A stretch of 64,000 bases of DNA from Thermus tengchongensis (GCF_021462405.1 NZ_JAKEDU010000004.1:62001-126000), one strand, 5' to 3'; positions 17,248 through 25,840 are shown, counted from the stretch's first letter. Program-made: numbers and translations. The notes: generated from the sequence alone by a model not told the origin.

Positions 17248-18545
17248 AGCTCCAGAATCCTCTCCAGGCCCACGCTCCTGGAGGCCTTCAGGTAGACCAG
17301 GTCCCCAGGCTGAACCCGTTCCTTGAGCCAACCTATGGCTTCCTGGAGGCTTTCCACCGCTTCCCCGCCTAAGGAGGCCTGGGCCTTGGCGTAGGGGCCC
17401 AGGTACAGGGGTTTAAGGCCCAACCGGGCTGCTTCCTTGGCCACTTCCAGGTGAAGCCTTAGGGCCTCCTCCCCCAGTTCCCGCATCTCCCCCAAGACCA
17501 CCCACTTCCTGCCGGGTTGCTGGGCCAGCCAGGCCAAGCCCGCTTTCACCGAGAGGGGATTGGCGTTGTAGGCGTCGTTCAAGAACGCCACCCCACCCTT
17601 TTCCCGCCGCTCCATCCGTCCTGGGGGAAGCACCAGATGGGCTAGCCTTTCCGCCACTTCCTTGGGATCTAGGCCCAGCATCTCCGCCACCCCCAAGGCG
17701 GCCAAGGCGGCCAGGGCCGGGCCCATGCCGGGGTAGGGGATATGGACCTCGAGGGCCCCATAGCGGAAGTGGCTTTCGTGAAGGAGAAGCCTCAGATCCT
17801 CTCCCCGGAAAGTGGCCTCGCCAAAGCCGTAAGTGGGGAGGTCCCGGCCAAGGCCAAAGCGCTCCAGGACCTCGGCCGCCTGGAGGCTCACCAGGGCCTG
17901 GGGGGCGGACAGCAGGCCTGCTTCCTCCTCCACCACTCCCTGGAGGCTGCCGAAGGCTTCCAGGTGTTCCTCTCCCAAGGCGGTGAGCACCGCAAGGTGG
18001 GGCTTGGCCAGGCCCATGAGTTCAGCCATTTCCCCCACCCGGTCCACCCCCAGTTCCACCACGCACCCAGGGGCCTTGGGGTCAAGCCCCAGGAAGAAGC
18101 GGGCCAGGGGAGGGGCAGTGTTCTGGTTCCCCTGGGGTGCGGGAAAGCCGAGGGCCTGGGCGATGGCCTCCTTGGTGGTGGTTTTGCCGGAGCTTCCCCC
18201 CACGGCCACCACCGTTCCCGGAAAAAGGTCCCTTAACCTTTCTCCCAGAGCCAAAAGGGCCCGGTAGGTGTCCCTCACCTCCACCGTGGCCGGTCCGGGT
18301 TGGTCGGAAAGGACCAGGTGGGCTCCCTTGGCCCGGGCTTCGTCCGCGTAGGCCCGCCCATGGACCCGCTTCCCGGGCAGGGCCACGAAGAGGCTGCCGG
18401 GGGTGGTCTCGCGACTATCCCAGTGGAGGTCGCGCACGGGTTTTCCCCCAGGGTAAAGCCTTCCCCCGGTGGCCCTGGCCACCCACTCCGGCGTTACTTC
18501 CCTAATATGACCAACATACACAAGCCACTCACCGCCCTTCAGCAT
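17235..18545 (-). CDS. murF: UDP-MurNAc-tripeptide-D-Ala-D-Ala ligase MurF
   Basis: About 436 residues; adds D-Ala-D-Ala to the UDP-MurNAc tripeptide. Domain 1 contains LHWDSRETTPGSLFVAL; the ATP loop is VAVGGSSGKTTTKEAI near residue 105; GCVVELGVDRVGEMAEL and FLNDAYNANPLSVKAGL follow, ending with a Mur ligase C domain (WVVLGEMRELGEEA). Start uncertain: the ATG at 18545 overlaps ftsI by 17 bp, while a GTG at 18521 (VYVGHIREVTPEW) is closer to family N-termini. Confidence 0.93.
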   Translation of the reverse strand: MLKGGEWLVYVGHIREVTPEWVARATGGRLYPGGKPVRDLHWDSRETTPGSLFVALPGKRVHGRAYADEARAKGAHLVLSDQPGPATVEVRDTYRALLALGERLRDLFPGTVVAVGGSSGKTTTKEAIAQALGFPAPQGNQNTAPPLARFFLGLDPKAPGCVVELGVDRVGEMAELMGLAKPHLAVLTALGEEHLEAFGSLQGVVEEEAGLLSAPQALVSLQAAEVLERFGLGRDLPTYGFGEATFRGEDLRLLLHESHFRYGALEVHIPYPGMGPALAALAALGVAEMLGLDPKEVAERLAHLVLPPGRMERREKGGVAFLNDAYNANPLSVKAGLAWLAQQPGRKWVVLGEMRELGEEALRLHLEVAKEAARLGLKPLYLGPYAKAQASLGGEAVESLQEAIGWLKERVQPGDLVYLKASRSVGLERILELWDA

Positions 18546-19848
18546 AGGGGGGTATGCCCCGGTACGCCAAGAGCCCGGCGGCCACCTCCCGGAAGATGGG
18601 GGCGGCCACCAGGCTACCGTGGATCTCCCCTTTGGGATGGTGGACAGCCACCACCACGGTGTAGAGGGGTTCATCCCCGGGCACGAAGCCGGCAAACCAA
18701 GCGGTGAAGACTTCCTGGGAATACCTTCCGTTTACCACCACCTGGGCGGTTCCGGTCTTACCTGCCAAGGGGTACCCTGCCAGGGAGGCTCGGGGAGCAA
18801 GGCCTTCCTGGAGGGCTCGGCGGATGGCCCTGGCGGTGGTAGGGGAGAAGACCCGCTCCGGCTGGCCTTCTTGCTGGGCGAAGAGCCTGGGTGGGCGGTA
18901 GAGGCCGTCCACCAGGGTGTTGAAGGCAGCGGTGAGGTGAAGGGGAGTGATGAGGAAACCCTGGCCGAAGGTGTGGTTGGCGTAGGCGGCGGAGCTCCAG
19001 GTACGGGGAGGGGTAGCGATTGGGCTAGCCACCCTAACCCCGGGCAGGGGGGTGGGGTCAGTGAGGTGTAGGCGTTCCATATAACGGTAAAACACCTGCT
19101 TGGGCAGGGCCTCGGCCAGCAGGCTGATGCCCACGTTGGAGGAGTAGCGAAGCACCTCGGCCAGGGTGAGGACGGAAGGGTGGGGAATCACGTCCCGGAT
19201 GGTCCATCCGTCCACCACGCGTCGCATGGGGGCTTCCACGCGGGTGGTGAGGCTGGCTACTCCTTCCTCCAGGAGCATGGCCGCGGTGAGGGCCTTCATG
19301 GTGGAGCCCGGCTCCAGGGGTACCAGAAAGGCGTGGTTCCGCCAGGAGATGTCCCGGTTGGGATCCCCCCTGGGGGCTAGAGGATCAAAGGCTGGCCCGT
19401 TGGCCACGGCCCTGAGGTTGCCTTCCCGGTCCATGACCAGCAGGGTGCCAAAGGCTCCCCGGCTTCGTGCCAGGCCTTCCCAGAGGGCCTTCTCCGCTAG
19501 GGCCTGGATCCAGGGGTCCAGGGTGAGGGTGAAGGAGCGGCCCGCCTCCAGGGCCCCGTTCAAATCCCGTTCCAGCCCCTCAAGCCCCTTTCCCGTGCCC
19601 CGTTCTCCGAAGCCCAGGAGCTGGCTGGCGCTTTTGCCCAAGGGGTAGTAGCGCCCTCCCTTTAGGTCCAGGGCCAAGGGGGTGCCATCCTGGGCGTACA
19701 GGGTGCCTCGAGGGGGAGCAGCGGGAGGCAGGGGAGCGGAGAGCCTTGGAGGGTGGGCGATCAGGCTGTAAAGGCCCAAGCCGAAGAGGGCCAGCCAGAG
19801 GGCGAACCCCAGAAAAACCCAGGAGACCCGGCTTACCCCTGCGGTCAC
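18529..19848 (-). CDS. ftsI: Division-specific transpeptidase FtsI (penicillin-binding protein)
   Basis: A 439-residue class B penicillin-binding protein. One membrane helix (VFLGFALWLALFGLGLYSLI) is followed by a short pedestal region (RGTLYAQDG) and the transpeptidase domain. Active-site motifs: S-x-x-K in PGSTMKA (Ser182), SSN in RYSSNVGIS, KTG in GKTGTAQVV. It cross-links septal peptidoglycan with FtsW. Start: GTG at 19848 behind GGAGG, overlapping ftsL by 4 bp. The protein is shorter than many FtsI homologues because the pedestal is reduced. Confidence 0.93.
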   Translation of the reverse strand: MTAGVSRVSWVFLGFALWLALFGLGLYSLIAHPPRLSAPLPPAAPPRGTLYAQDGTPLALDLKGGRYYPLGKSASQLLGFGERGTGKGLEGLERDLNGALEAGRSFTLTLDPWIQALAEKALWEGLARSRGAFGTLLVMDREGNLRAVANGPAFDPLAPRGDPNRDISWRNHAFLVPLEPGSTMKALTAAMLLEEGVASLTTRVEAPMRRVVDGWTIRDVIPHPSVLTLAEVLRYSSNVGISLLAEALPKQVFYRYMERLHLTDPTPLPGVRVASPIATPPRTWSSAAYANHTFGQGFLITPLHLTAAFNTLVDGLYRPPRLFAQQEGQPERVFSPTTARAIRRALQEGLAPRASLAGYPLAGKTGTAQVVVNGRYSQEVFTAWFAGFVPGDEPLYTVVVAVHHPKGEIHGSLVAAPIFREVAAGLLAYRGIPPYAEGR

Positions 19849-20107
19849 TCCGCCCACCTCCCTTGGCTCATGGGCACGAAGCCCTTTTCCTTGGCCCAGG
19901 AGAGCACCCGGTGGGGCTCGGTGGCCTGCCACCTTTCCTTGAGCAAGGTTTCCTCCCGGGCTTTTAACCTGGCGAGTTCCGCCTTTATCTCGGCCAGGTG
20001 CGCCTTCTCCATTTGGTTGCGGTGGCCCACGGCGAAGACAAAAAGGAGGGCTAGGAGGTAGAGGAGGCCGAAGCGAAGGGTTGTGCCCAGGCTTCCCTGG
20101 CGGTGCA

Positions 20108-20108
<1 letters not shown>
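19845..20108 (-). CDS. ftsL: FtsL-like divisome protein
   Basis: An 87-residue bitopic protein with one membrane helix (LLYLLALLFVFAVGH) followed by a leucine-rich coiled coil (AEIKAELARLKAREETLL) and a short C-terminal part. Size, topology and position between rsmH and ftsI are those of FtsL, which bridges FtsQ, FtsB and the FtsWI synthase. Sequence alone is too poorly conserved for certainty; synteny makes the assignment. Its start abuts the rsmH stop and its end overlaps ftsI by 4 bp. Confidence 0.8.
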
Positions 20109-20974
<866 letters not shown>

Positions 20975-21409
20975 CTATCCGATAAGCCCCTTGAGGGCCT
21001 CGGGGGCCGGGGGGTTTTGCATGATCTCCTCAATGGTCTTCCACCACCGTTCCTGGCTCCAGATCTCCAGCCGTCCCGGGGCACCGGCGATCACCACCTC
21101 CCCACCTTCCTGAAGACCTGCGAATTGACGGAGGGGTGGGGGAATCAGGACCCGGGAGGCGTTGTCCATGCGGGTTTTGTGGGCCCCGGAGTAGAAGAAG
21201 CGCACGAAGGCCCTGGCCTGGGCGTCGGTGAGGGGGAGGTTGACCAGCTGCTCCTCAATCTTGCGCCAGCGGTCTGAGGGAAAGACGTAGAGGCAGCCCT
21301 CCATTCCGCGGGTGAGCACCAGGCCGTCCTCGAGGAAGTCCCGGAAGGGACCGGGGATCACCACCCGTCCCTTGTCGTCCAGGCTGTACTGGTACTCGCC
21401 GAAGGGCAT
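20975..21409 (-). CDS. mraZ: Transcriptional regulator MraZ
   Basis: A 144-residue protein made of two SpoVT/AbrB-like swapped-hairpin domains: MPFGEYQYSLDDKGRVVIPG with FRDFLEDGLVLTRG, then DNASRVLIPPPLRQF with GGEVVIAGAPGRLEIW. MraZ forms ring-shaped oligomers that bind TGGG direct repeats in front of its own operon and adjust expression of the division/wall cluster. Such repeats lie just upstream (21509-21555). First gene of the minus-strand cluster that extends to ftsZ. Confidence 0.95.
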   Translation of the reverse strand: MPFGEYQYSLDDKGRVVIPGPFRDFLEDGLVLTRGMEGCLYVFPSDRWRKIEEQLVNLPLTDAQARAFVRFFYSGAHKTRMDNASRVLIPPPLRQFAGLQEGGEVVIAGAPGRLEIWSQERWWKTIEEIMQNPPAPEALKGLIG

Positions 21410-21492
21410 TTCCCACCTGGTCCCACCCTCTGGGGCTGGCTGGGCTTGGGCATCCGGTTTGGAGCCTTACCCACAGAGGAGTTCTTGCCCAG

Positions 21493-21555
21493 GAGTATAG
21501 CACGGATTCCCCACAGTTTTCCACTATCTCCCACCTAGGTCCCACTTATTTCCCA
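21493..21555 (-). promoter_or_regulatory. mraZ promoter with MraZ-box repeats
   Basis: Reading the minus strand, TGGG-type boxes recur at plus positions 52-55, 41-44, 30-33, 20-23 (TGGA) and 10-13 after 21500, with spacing 11, 11, 10 and 10 bp, so they lie on one DNA face. A -10-like TATACT is at 21493-21498, just downstream of the last box. This is the layout expected for MraZ autoregulation. The -35 element is weak and buried in the boxes. Confidence 0.7.
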
Positions 21556-21566
21556 CTCCGGATGCA

Positions 21567-21594
21567 AAGAAAAACCCCAAGCCGAAGCTTGGGG
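21567..21594 (-). terminator. Rho-independent terminator of chromosomal rnpB
   Basis: On the minus strand the sequence CCCCAAGC-TTCG-GCTTGGGG forms an 8-bp stem with a UUCG tetraloop, followed by GTTTTTCTT. It lies directly downstream of the 3' end of the interrupted rnpB and upstream of the mraZ promoter. It was the natural end of the host RNase P RNA transcript. Now it lies beyond a prophage and serves only the orphaned 3' fragment. Confidence 0.85.
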
Positions 21595-21595
21595 A

Positions 21596-21692
21596 GCCCC
21601 AGGACAGGGCGTAAGCCGGGTTCTGTTTTTGGCGGTCATCTCTCTGGGACCGGCGTCGCCGCCGGCCTCAAGCGGCCCATCCCAGGGGTTAT
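21596..21692 (-). pseudogene. rnpB: Chromosomal rnpB, 3' fragment (RNase P RNA), severed by prophage
   Basis: The minus strand reads the last 97 nt of RNase P RNA: GGGATGGGCCGCTTGAGG, the conserved AGAGAGATGACCGCC, ACAGAACCCGGCTTACG (conserved region V) and the 3' strand of helix P1 (CCCTGTCCTGGGG). P1 pairs perfectly with the 5' fragment located 35 kb away at 57249-57261, proving that the two pieces were one gene. The first five bases (minus-strand ATAAC, 21688-21692) are the target duplication. With no promoter of its own, this fragment cannot give a working RNA. Confidence 0.93.
21688..21692. repeat. Target-site duplication, left copy (GTTAT)
   Basis: GTTAT is present immediately left of the prophage terminus TGTAATGG and again right of the terminus GCGTGACA (56983-56987). 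Removing the element and one copy restores the continuous RNase P sequence GCCCGCCATAACCCCTGGG on the minus strand. A 5-bp duplication is the hallmark of Mu-type transposition. Confidence 0.95.
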
Positions 21693-21823
21693 TGTAATGG
21701 AGCGCGCTTGTTGTTAGTTGGGCCGGGCCCGACTAAAGGCGAAGCAAAGCGAAAGAAGCCGATAAAGAAGGCGAAAAGAAGCGGCGGGTTCCCGAAAAAA
21801 GGCGGCGGTTTGGCGGAGGGCAA

Positions 21824-21987
21824 TCGCTCACGCTTTTAGGACAGTAATGCGGGTCAGTACGATGCTCATCGGAAAAGGACGCTGTGCCAGGTTGATTTTT
21901 GTTGACCTGGAGCCGCTGACCGGGGCAATCTTTGACTGAGGTCAGTCATGCTTTTGGGGCAAATCGCTCACGCTTTCAGGACACTAA
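21824..21987 (+). repeat. Left-end transposase-binding-like repeats L2 and L3
   Basis: Two near-identical sites occur at 21824-21847 and 21964-21987, 140 bp apart, sharing TCGCTCACGCTTT-n-AGGACA. The right end has inverted relatives (56931-56953 and 56953-56976) with the core TCACGCTTTnAGGTCA. Mu-type transposases bind several such end repeats on each side, so these are the best candidates for the MuA-like sites. The outermost left sequence (AGCGCGCTTGTTGTTAG) is only a weak match. Confidence 0.65.
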
Positions 21988-22257
21988 AAGCGGGCCTTGA
22001 GGAAGGCAAAAACACCCCTTGATGTGAGCCTGGTTGATAAAGGGTGGCGCATGCTTGATGAGAGGAAGAAAGCGGCTACAGGAGCCGGGAAATGCCGCTA
22101 TGCAGTCGTTTGTATAGGTGGCACAGCGTGGCACGGCGTGAAAGGGGGGTGTGGCACAGCGTGGCACGGCGTGGCACAGCGTCCGAGTTGGGCACAAAAG
22201 CCTTCGTTATCGCATTATGCATTCTTTGCATAGCTGGCACTGCGTGACGCTGTGCCA
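21879..22257. repeat. Eight copies of an 11-mer TGGCAC(A/G/T)GCGT
   Basis: Direct copies start at 22119, 22129, 22152, 22162, 22172 and 22235, spaced 10 bp within clusters. Inverted copies (ACGCTGTGCCA) lie at 21879-21889 and 22247-22257. The 22235 and 22247 copies face each other and form a 23-bp imperfect palindrome. Helical phasing suggests cooperative binding of one protein. It is unlike the repressor operator at 29655-29707. Confidence 0.75.
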
Positions 22258-22376
22258 GCCCTATTGCTAAAGAGTTCTTTAGAGTATGCTAATGAAAAAC
22301 TCATCTGGTGTACCATAATGTTTCGCCTACCCCCTCCTCCTGGTAGCCCCGCCCCCAAAGCGCAACCCCCAGGCCT

Positions 22377-22786
22377 TCACCTGGGGGTCTGCCGGAGGTA
22401 GCGCCTTTCCAGCCAAAGGGCCTGGCGGGCCAGCTCTAGGAAGTCTTCCGGGTCGTCTGGAGGCTCGCGGTGGAGCCAGTGGCGGATGAGGGCGGAAAGC
22501 TGGGCGAGGGGTGGAGGGTCACGCTCCAGCTCCGCTAACCGGCCTGGAAACCCAGGGCCTCCAGGATGCCGTTGGCGGCGGTGAGGGCGAGGCCGGGCTT
22601 CTCCGCGGTGGCGCGGGCCCAGGCCTCCTGGTCCAGGGCGAGCTCACGGGTGAAGTCCAGGGCGGCGCTCAAGGGCGCCCGGGCCATGCGGCTGGTGAAG
22701 CGGTCCACCTGGGCGATGTCGGGCCTGCGGAAGGCGAAGGTGCTCTCGCCGTGGGTGAAGGTGTAGAAGGGCTTCTCCCGTTCCAT
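22377..22786 (-). CDS. Tail assembly chaperone gp41 and its -1 frameshift extension
   Basis: The 0-frame product (22535-22786, 83 residues, MEREKPFYTFTHGESTFAF) has the size and position of Mu gp41 and lambda G: directly after the tail tube gene. A slippery heptamer G-GGT-TTC sits six codons before its stop. A -1 slip continues into a frame that stays open to the TGA at 22377-22379 and adds about 58 residues (PGRLAELERD... YLRQTPR), giving a G-GT-type fusion. Tail chaperones of this family guide tube polymerisation on the tape measure and use the same frameshift. Here the tape measure gene has moved to 46867, so chaperone and client are no longer adjacent. Confidence 0.75.
22547..22553 (-). 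promoter_or_regulatory. -1 ribosomal frameshift site GGGTTTC
   Basis: On the minus strand the 0-frame codons are CTG GGT TTC, so the heptamer reads X-XXY-YYZ with X=G, Y=T, Z=C. Slipping back one base gives GGG TTT CCA and enters the open extension frame. Position, direction and the family's known use of -1 frameshifting all agree. Confidence 0.75.
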
Positions 22787-22794
22787 CTAGCCTC

Positions 22795-23211
22795 CTAGCC
22801 GTGCTGGATCTCTCCGAGCACCACGAACTCCAGCTCCACGGTGATCCGCTCCGTGTCCTGCTCCACCCCGCCGAAGGAACGCTTGGTGAAGAGGCAGTCC
22901 TTCAGGGTGTCGGTGACGGCGGTGCCGTTGCCCTTGTCGTAGGAGATGACGATGTCAAAGGGGTCCAGCTTGTAGACGTTTCCCTCGGGGGCGGCGGCGC
23001 GGAGGCGGTCGTACTCTTCCCGCAGGAGGGTGAGCTTCCCCGAGGCCTCCCAGTTGCCCTTGGTGTAGCCCCTGGGGGTGCGGCCCTTGCCGTAGATGGC
23101 GTTGACCTTTTCGGAGTCCTCGTAGTCAATGGAGAGGACGTCCGCCAGGGGCACGCCCTTCACCTGGATGCTGATGTGCTCCCAGTCGTAGTAGCGGCCG
23201 TTAATGGGCAT
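22795..23211 (-). CDS. Tail tube protein (Mu gpM-like)
   Basis: A 138-residue protein (MPINGRYYDWEHISIQV...) immediately downstream of the sheath gene, the constant order in contractile-tail phages. The beta-rich sequence with GVPLADVLSIDYEDSEKVNAIYG near residue 20 and ERITVELEFVVLGE near the end fits Mu-type tube proteins, which stack as hexamers to form the inner conduit. Twelve bases separate it from the sheath gene; part of the leftward late operon. Confidence 0.8.
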   Translation of the reverse strand: MPINGRYYDWEHISIQVKGVPLADVLSIDYEDSEKVNAIYGKGRTPRGYTKGNWEASGKLTLLREEYDRLRAAAPEGNVYKLDPFDIVISYDKGNGTAVTDTLKDCLFTKRSFGGVEQDTERITVELEFVVLGEIQHG

Positions 23212-23222
23212 GCTTCACCTCC

Positions 23223-24635
23223 TCACCCCACCAGGAAGGGGTTTTCAAAGCCGATGTCCATGACGATCTCCCGCAGGTAGCCCAGAGGGACGATGCGGAT
23301 CTGGAGGCGAAGGGTCTGGGAGGCCAGGATGTCCTGGCCGGGAGGGGCCACCACGCGGCCCCGGGCGATCTCCCCGGCGGCCTGCATGAGGCGGAGGGGG
23401 GTGTTGGCCCGGGCCAGGAGGCTCGCCAGGCTGGCCTTGAGGTCGGTCGGGTCCACGTGCCACTGCACGAAGTCCAGGAGGGCCTGGCGCACCTGGTAGG
23501 TGGCCTTGTCCATGACCCGGCGGTTCTGAATCACCTTGTAATCGCTGGTGGGGGCGGCGGCGGTGCGGCCCTCCACGAGGAACCACCCGTCCCGGCCGAT
23601 GAGGCGGTAGACGGTGGTGAAGCCCGCCTGGTCCAGGGCCAGGGCGTGGGCGTTGTTGAAGAGGGACTGCTTGCCGAAGGGGGTGTCCACGAAGGGGGCC
23701 ACCTGCACCACCCCGCTCAGTGGCCCGAGCTGGACCCAGGCGGGGGAGACGTGGACCCGCTGGCTGGAGATGCGGGCCCCCACGCGGGAGGCGAGGCTCT
23801 GCACTTCCAGCCTGCCCGTGAGGGTGTCCACCACCTCCCCCCAGGCGGCCACGATCATCACCCGTTTGTGGCTGAAGCTCGCCTTCTCGCTCAAGCGGGC
23901 GTTGACCCAGGCGTCGGGGTCGTTCCCCGGGGGCAGGGTCTCGGTGAGGAAGAAGATGTAGCGGAAGTTCGCCTCGGCCTCGTCGGCCAGGGCGCCCAGG
24001 GCGGCCCACATGGCGGGGCCGGTGGGCTGGGCCACCTGGATGTACTCGTACTGCAGGTTGGTGTTGAGGGCGGCGCGGACGGCGGCCTGGACGCTAGAGA
24101 CGCTGGCCTGGGGGGCGGTGGCCTGGAAGCGGTAGGTGGCCCCCGCGGCGTAGGTGCCGGTGGCGAAGTTCAAGGTGAGCCCGGTCCCCGGCAGGGTGTA
24201 GGTGGCGGCGGTGGCGATCTCCTGGCTGGTGGTGTCCCCGCCGTCCAGGCTGTAGGTGAAGGTGGCCGTGCCCAGGGCCCCTCCCTTGGCTATCCTTACC
24301 ACGATCTCGTAGGCGTCCAGGGGGCTTCCCGTGATGGTGACGGCGGGGGAAGAGGGGTTGTCGCTGTCCGCGGCCACGCTCCCCGCGATGTCGGCTTGCG
24401 CCCGCACCGCGTAGACCTGGCCGCCCCCGTAGGCCAGCTGGTCGGCCACGGCCCGGGCCAGGGGCCCGGTGCCCAGGACGCCGGGGACGGCGGCGAGGTC
24501 GCTGAAGGCCAGGACCCGGTTCACGGGCCCCTGGCTGGAGACGCCCACCACCACCCGCTGGCCCTCGCCGCTCGGGGCCACGATGCCCAGGCCCCCGTCT
24601 TGGATCTCTGGGTAGACGCCGGGTAGCCTTGCCAT
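23223..24635 (-). CDS. Contractile tail sheath protein (Mu gpL-like)
   Basis: A 470-residue protein starting MARLPGVYPEIQDGG. The N-terminal LPGVYPE motif and the C-terminal half (GRDGWFLVEGRTAAAPTSDY, NRRVMDKATYQVRQALLDFV) are typical of phage sheath proteins, whose C-terminal domains contract around the tube. A middle domain (about residues 85-170, rich in Ala/Thr/Gly, FTYSLDGGDTTSQEIATAAT) looks like an inserted surface domain. It shows that this is a myovirus. Confidence 0.92.
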   Translation of the reverse strand: MARLPGVYPEIQDGGLGIVAPSGEGQRVVVGVSSQGPVNRVLAFSDLAAVPGVLGTGPLARAVADQLAYGGGQVYAVRAQADIAGSVAADSDNPSSPAVTITGSPLDAYEIVVRIAKGGALGTATFTYSLDGGDTTSQEIATAATYTLPGTGLTLNFATGTYAAGATYRFQATAPQASVSSVQAAVRAALNTNLQYEYIQVAQPTGPAMWAALGALADEAEANFRYIFFLTETLPPGNDPDAWVNARLSEKASFSHKRVMIVAAWGEVVDTLTGRLEVQSLASRVGARISSQRVHVSPAWVQLGPLSGVVQVAPFVDTPFGKQSLFNNAHALALDQAGFTTVYRLIGRDGWFLVEGRTAAAPTSDYKVIQNRRVMDKATYQVRQALLDFVQWHVDPTDLKASLASLLARANTPLRLMQAAGEIARGRVVAPPGQDILASQTLRLQIRIVPLGYLREIVMDIGFENPFLVG

Positions 24636-24649
24636 CCTCTATCTACCTC

Positions 24650-24853
24650 CTACCTGTGGGTGGGCCCCTGGAGGAACTCCTTCAGGGCCTTCTCAAACTG
24701 GGCGCGGGAGACCCGGGTCCCCTCGGCCCAACCGGCATAGACCTTGAGCCCCGCGAAGGCCCAGGGGGGCACCCCCAGGGCCTGGGCGTGCTCCTCAATG
24801 GTGGGGAGCTCCTCTTGCGCTTCCTTCACCTCTTCTTTGGTTTCCTTGGGCAT
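24650..24853 (-). CDS. Small phage protein, unknown
   Basis: A 67-residue acidic protein (MPKETKEEVKEAQEELPTI...) between the tail-terminator-like gene and the sheath gene. The C-terminal part (VPPWAFAGLKVYAGWAEGTR, then FEKALKEFLQG) resembles small helical proteins seen near tail genes of other phages; Mu has small genes (gp37, gp38) in this slot. Start: ATG at 24853, with GGAGG upstream. Function unknown. Confidence 0.65.
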   Translation of the reverse strand: MPKETKEEVKEAQEELPTIEEHAQALGVPPWAFAGLKVYAGWAEGTRVSRAQFEKALKEFLQGPTHR

Positions 24854-24854
24854 G

Positions 24855-25346
24855 CTATACCTCCTCTTCCAAGACGGCCTCTTCCACCTCCACCCGGACG
24901 GGCACCCAGGCGGTGTCCTCGTAGAGGACAATCTCCACGGGGACTTCCAGGGCCAGGGCGTTTTCCCCCACCAGGAGGCCTTCCTCGTCCAGATAGGAGA
25001 GGGCGATATCGTTCAGCTTGGCGTGATAGTCCTCCCCCACGTGCAGGGGGGTGTCCCACATATAGAGGAGAACCCCGGCGAGGAGCTGGTCCAGCTCCTC
25101 GCCGGAGCGGGCATAAAGCTCCAGGCGGATACGTAAGGTGCCTCCATAGAGCCTGCGCCGGGTCTTGACGGGCCCGGCCACTACCCGGCTCCCGTCCCGC
25201 TTGAGGGCGCCGGTGAGGGGCTGGATCAGGGCGGCGGGGGCCACCCGGTAGGCCTCCTCTCGGGCCTTGCCCACCAGGACCCGGGCGGGGGGAAGGCCCG
25301 CGTGGGCGCAGGCCGCCTTGAGGTACTCCAGCACCGGGGCGATCAC
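24855..25346 (-). CDS. Putative tail completion/terminator protein
   Basis: A 163-residue protein (VIAPVLEYLKAACAHAGLPP...) with an alpha/beta pattern (RLYGGTLRIRLELYARSGEE, YMWDTPLHVGEDYHAKLNDI) suggestive of tail-terminator or head-tail joining proteins. It lies between the virion-morphogenesis gene and the tail genes, where Mu encodes gp37. Start: GTG at 25346, giving a 4-bp overlap with the upstream gene and a GGAGG site; an ATG at 25367 is possible. Assignment rests mainly on position. Confidence 0.55.
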   Translation of the reverse strand: MIAPVLEYLKAACAHAGLPPARVLVGKAREEAYRVAPAALIQPLTGALKRDGSRVVAGPVKTRRRLYGGTLRIRLELYARSGEELDQLLAGVLLYMWDTPLHVGEDYHAKLNDIALSYLDEEGLLVGENALALEVPVEIVLYEDTAWVPVRVEVEEAVLEEEV

Positions 25347-25840
25347 CGCGTCGCCTCCTTCATCCACTCCAGGAGGAGGGCCTTGGCCTCCTCGCGGTCT
25401 TCCTCGGTGAGGCCCAGGAAGGGGCGGGCGGGGATGTAGACCTTCCGCCCCCTCCCGGCGTAGCCCCCGAACTGGTGGATGCGGGCGTACTCCAGGTTAG
25501 TGCCCACGTAGATGCGGCTTCCCGCCACCTTCCAGGAGATGGAGTTCTTCAGGCGGGCCGTGACGACCAGGGGCTTGCGCAGGGCCACGCGCCTCTGGGC
25601 GGCGGCGGAGATCCCGCCCCGCTTGAGCCGGTCCCTGGGCCGCACCTCCTTCGCCAGGGTGGCGGGGGAGAGGGGCGGCCAGAGGGAGCCGTCCGGGGCC
25701 CGGCTCTCCTCAAAGCGGCGGTGGGTGCGGGCGAGGATCCCCTCGGCGATGGCCTCCTTGACCTTCTGGGGGACGCCCCGCCCGAGCTTTCTCAGGGCCT
25801 CGTTTAGCTCCCGCCAGTCCCCTTTGAGGCGCACGCCCAT
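25343..25840 (-). CDS. Virion morphogenesis protein (Mu gpG-like)
   Basis: A 165-residue basic protein. MGVRLKGDWRELNEALRKLG, a run of Arg-rich helices, and the C-terminal YARIHQFGGYAGRGRKVYIPARPF are characteristic of the Mu G / HK97 gp10-like tail completion family; the IHQFGG motif near the end is the most telling. In Mu, gpG acts in tail or head-tail completion. Part of the leftward late operon, abutting the gp36-like gene. Confidence 0.8.
   Translation of the reverse strand: MGVRLKGDWRELNEALRKLGRGVPQKVKEAIAEGILARTHRRFEESRAPDGSLWPPLSPATLAKEVRPRDRLKRGGISAAAQRRVALRKPLVVTARLKNSISWKVAGSRIYVGTNLEYARIHQFGGYAGRGRKVYIPARPFLGLTEEDREEAKALLLEWMKEATR

Larger units (their letters stand above)
21693..22376. 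other. Prophage left end, non-coding control region
   Basis: About 680 bp without a credible gene. From the terminus inward it contains a purine-rich stretch with GAAG/GCGAAA iterations (21733-21805), two transposase-site-like repeats, eight copies of a TGGCAC-type 11-mer, an imperfect palindrome CTAAAGAGTTCTTTAG (22267-22282) and AT-rich DNA (22260-22320). A hairpin (ACCCCCAGG...CCTGGGGGT, 22365-22388) overlaps the end of the leftward late operon and may terminate it. A 78-codon frame at 21997-22233 is made of the repeats and is not convincing. Confidence 0.8.

Noticed and set aside
22119-22182. Short repeats resembling a CRISPR array
   Set aside because: The units are 10-11 bp and contiguous without unique spacers, and no cas genes are in the window. 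They are tandem binding-site-like motifs.
21997-22233. 78-codon open frame at the prophage left end
   Set aside because: Its second half is translated repeat DNA (GTAWHGV twice), there is no good ribosome site, and it crosses the TGGCAC array.
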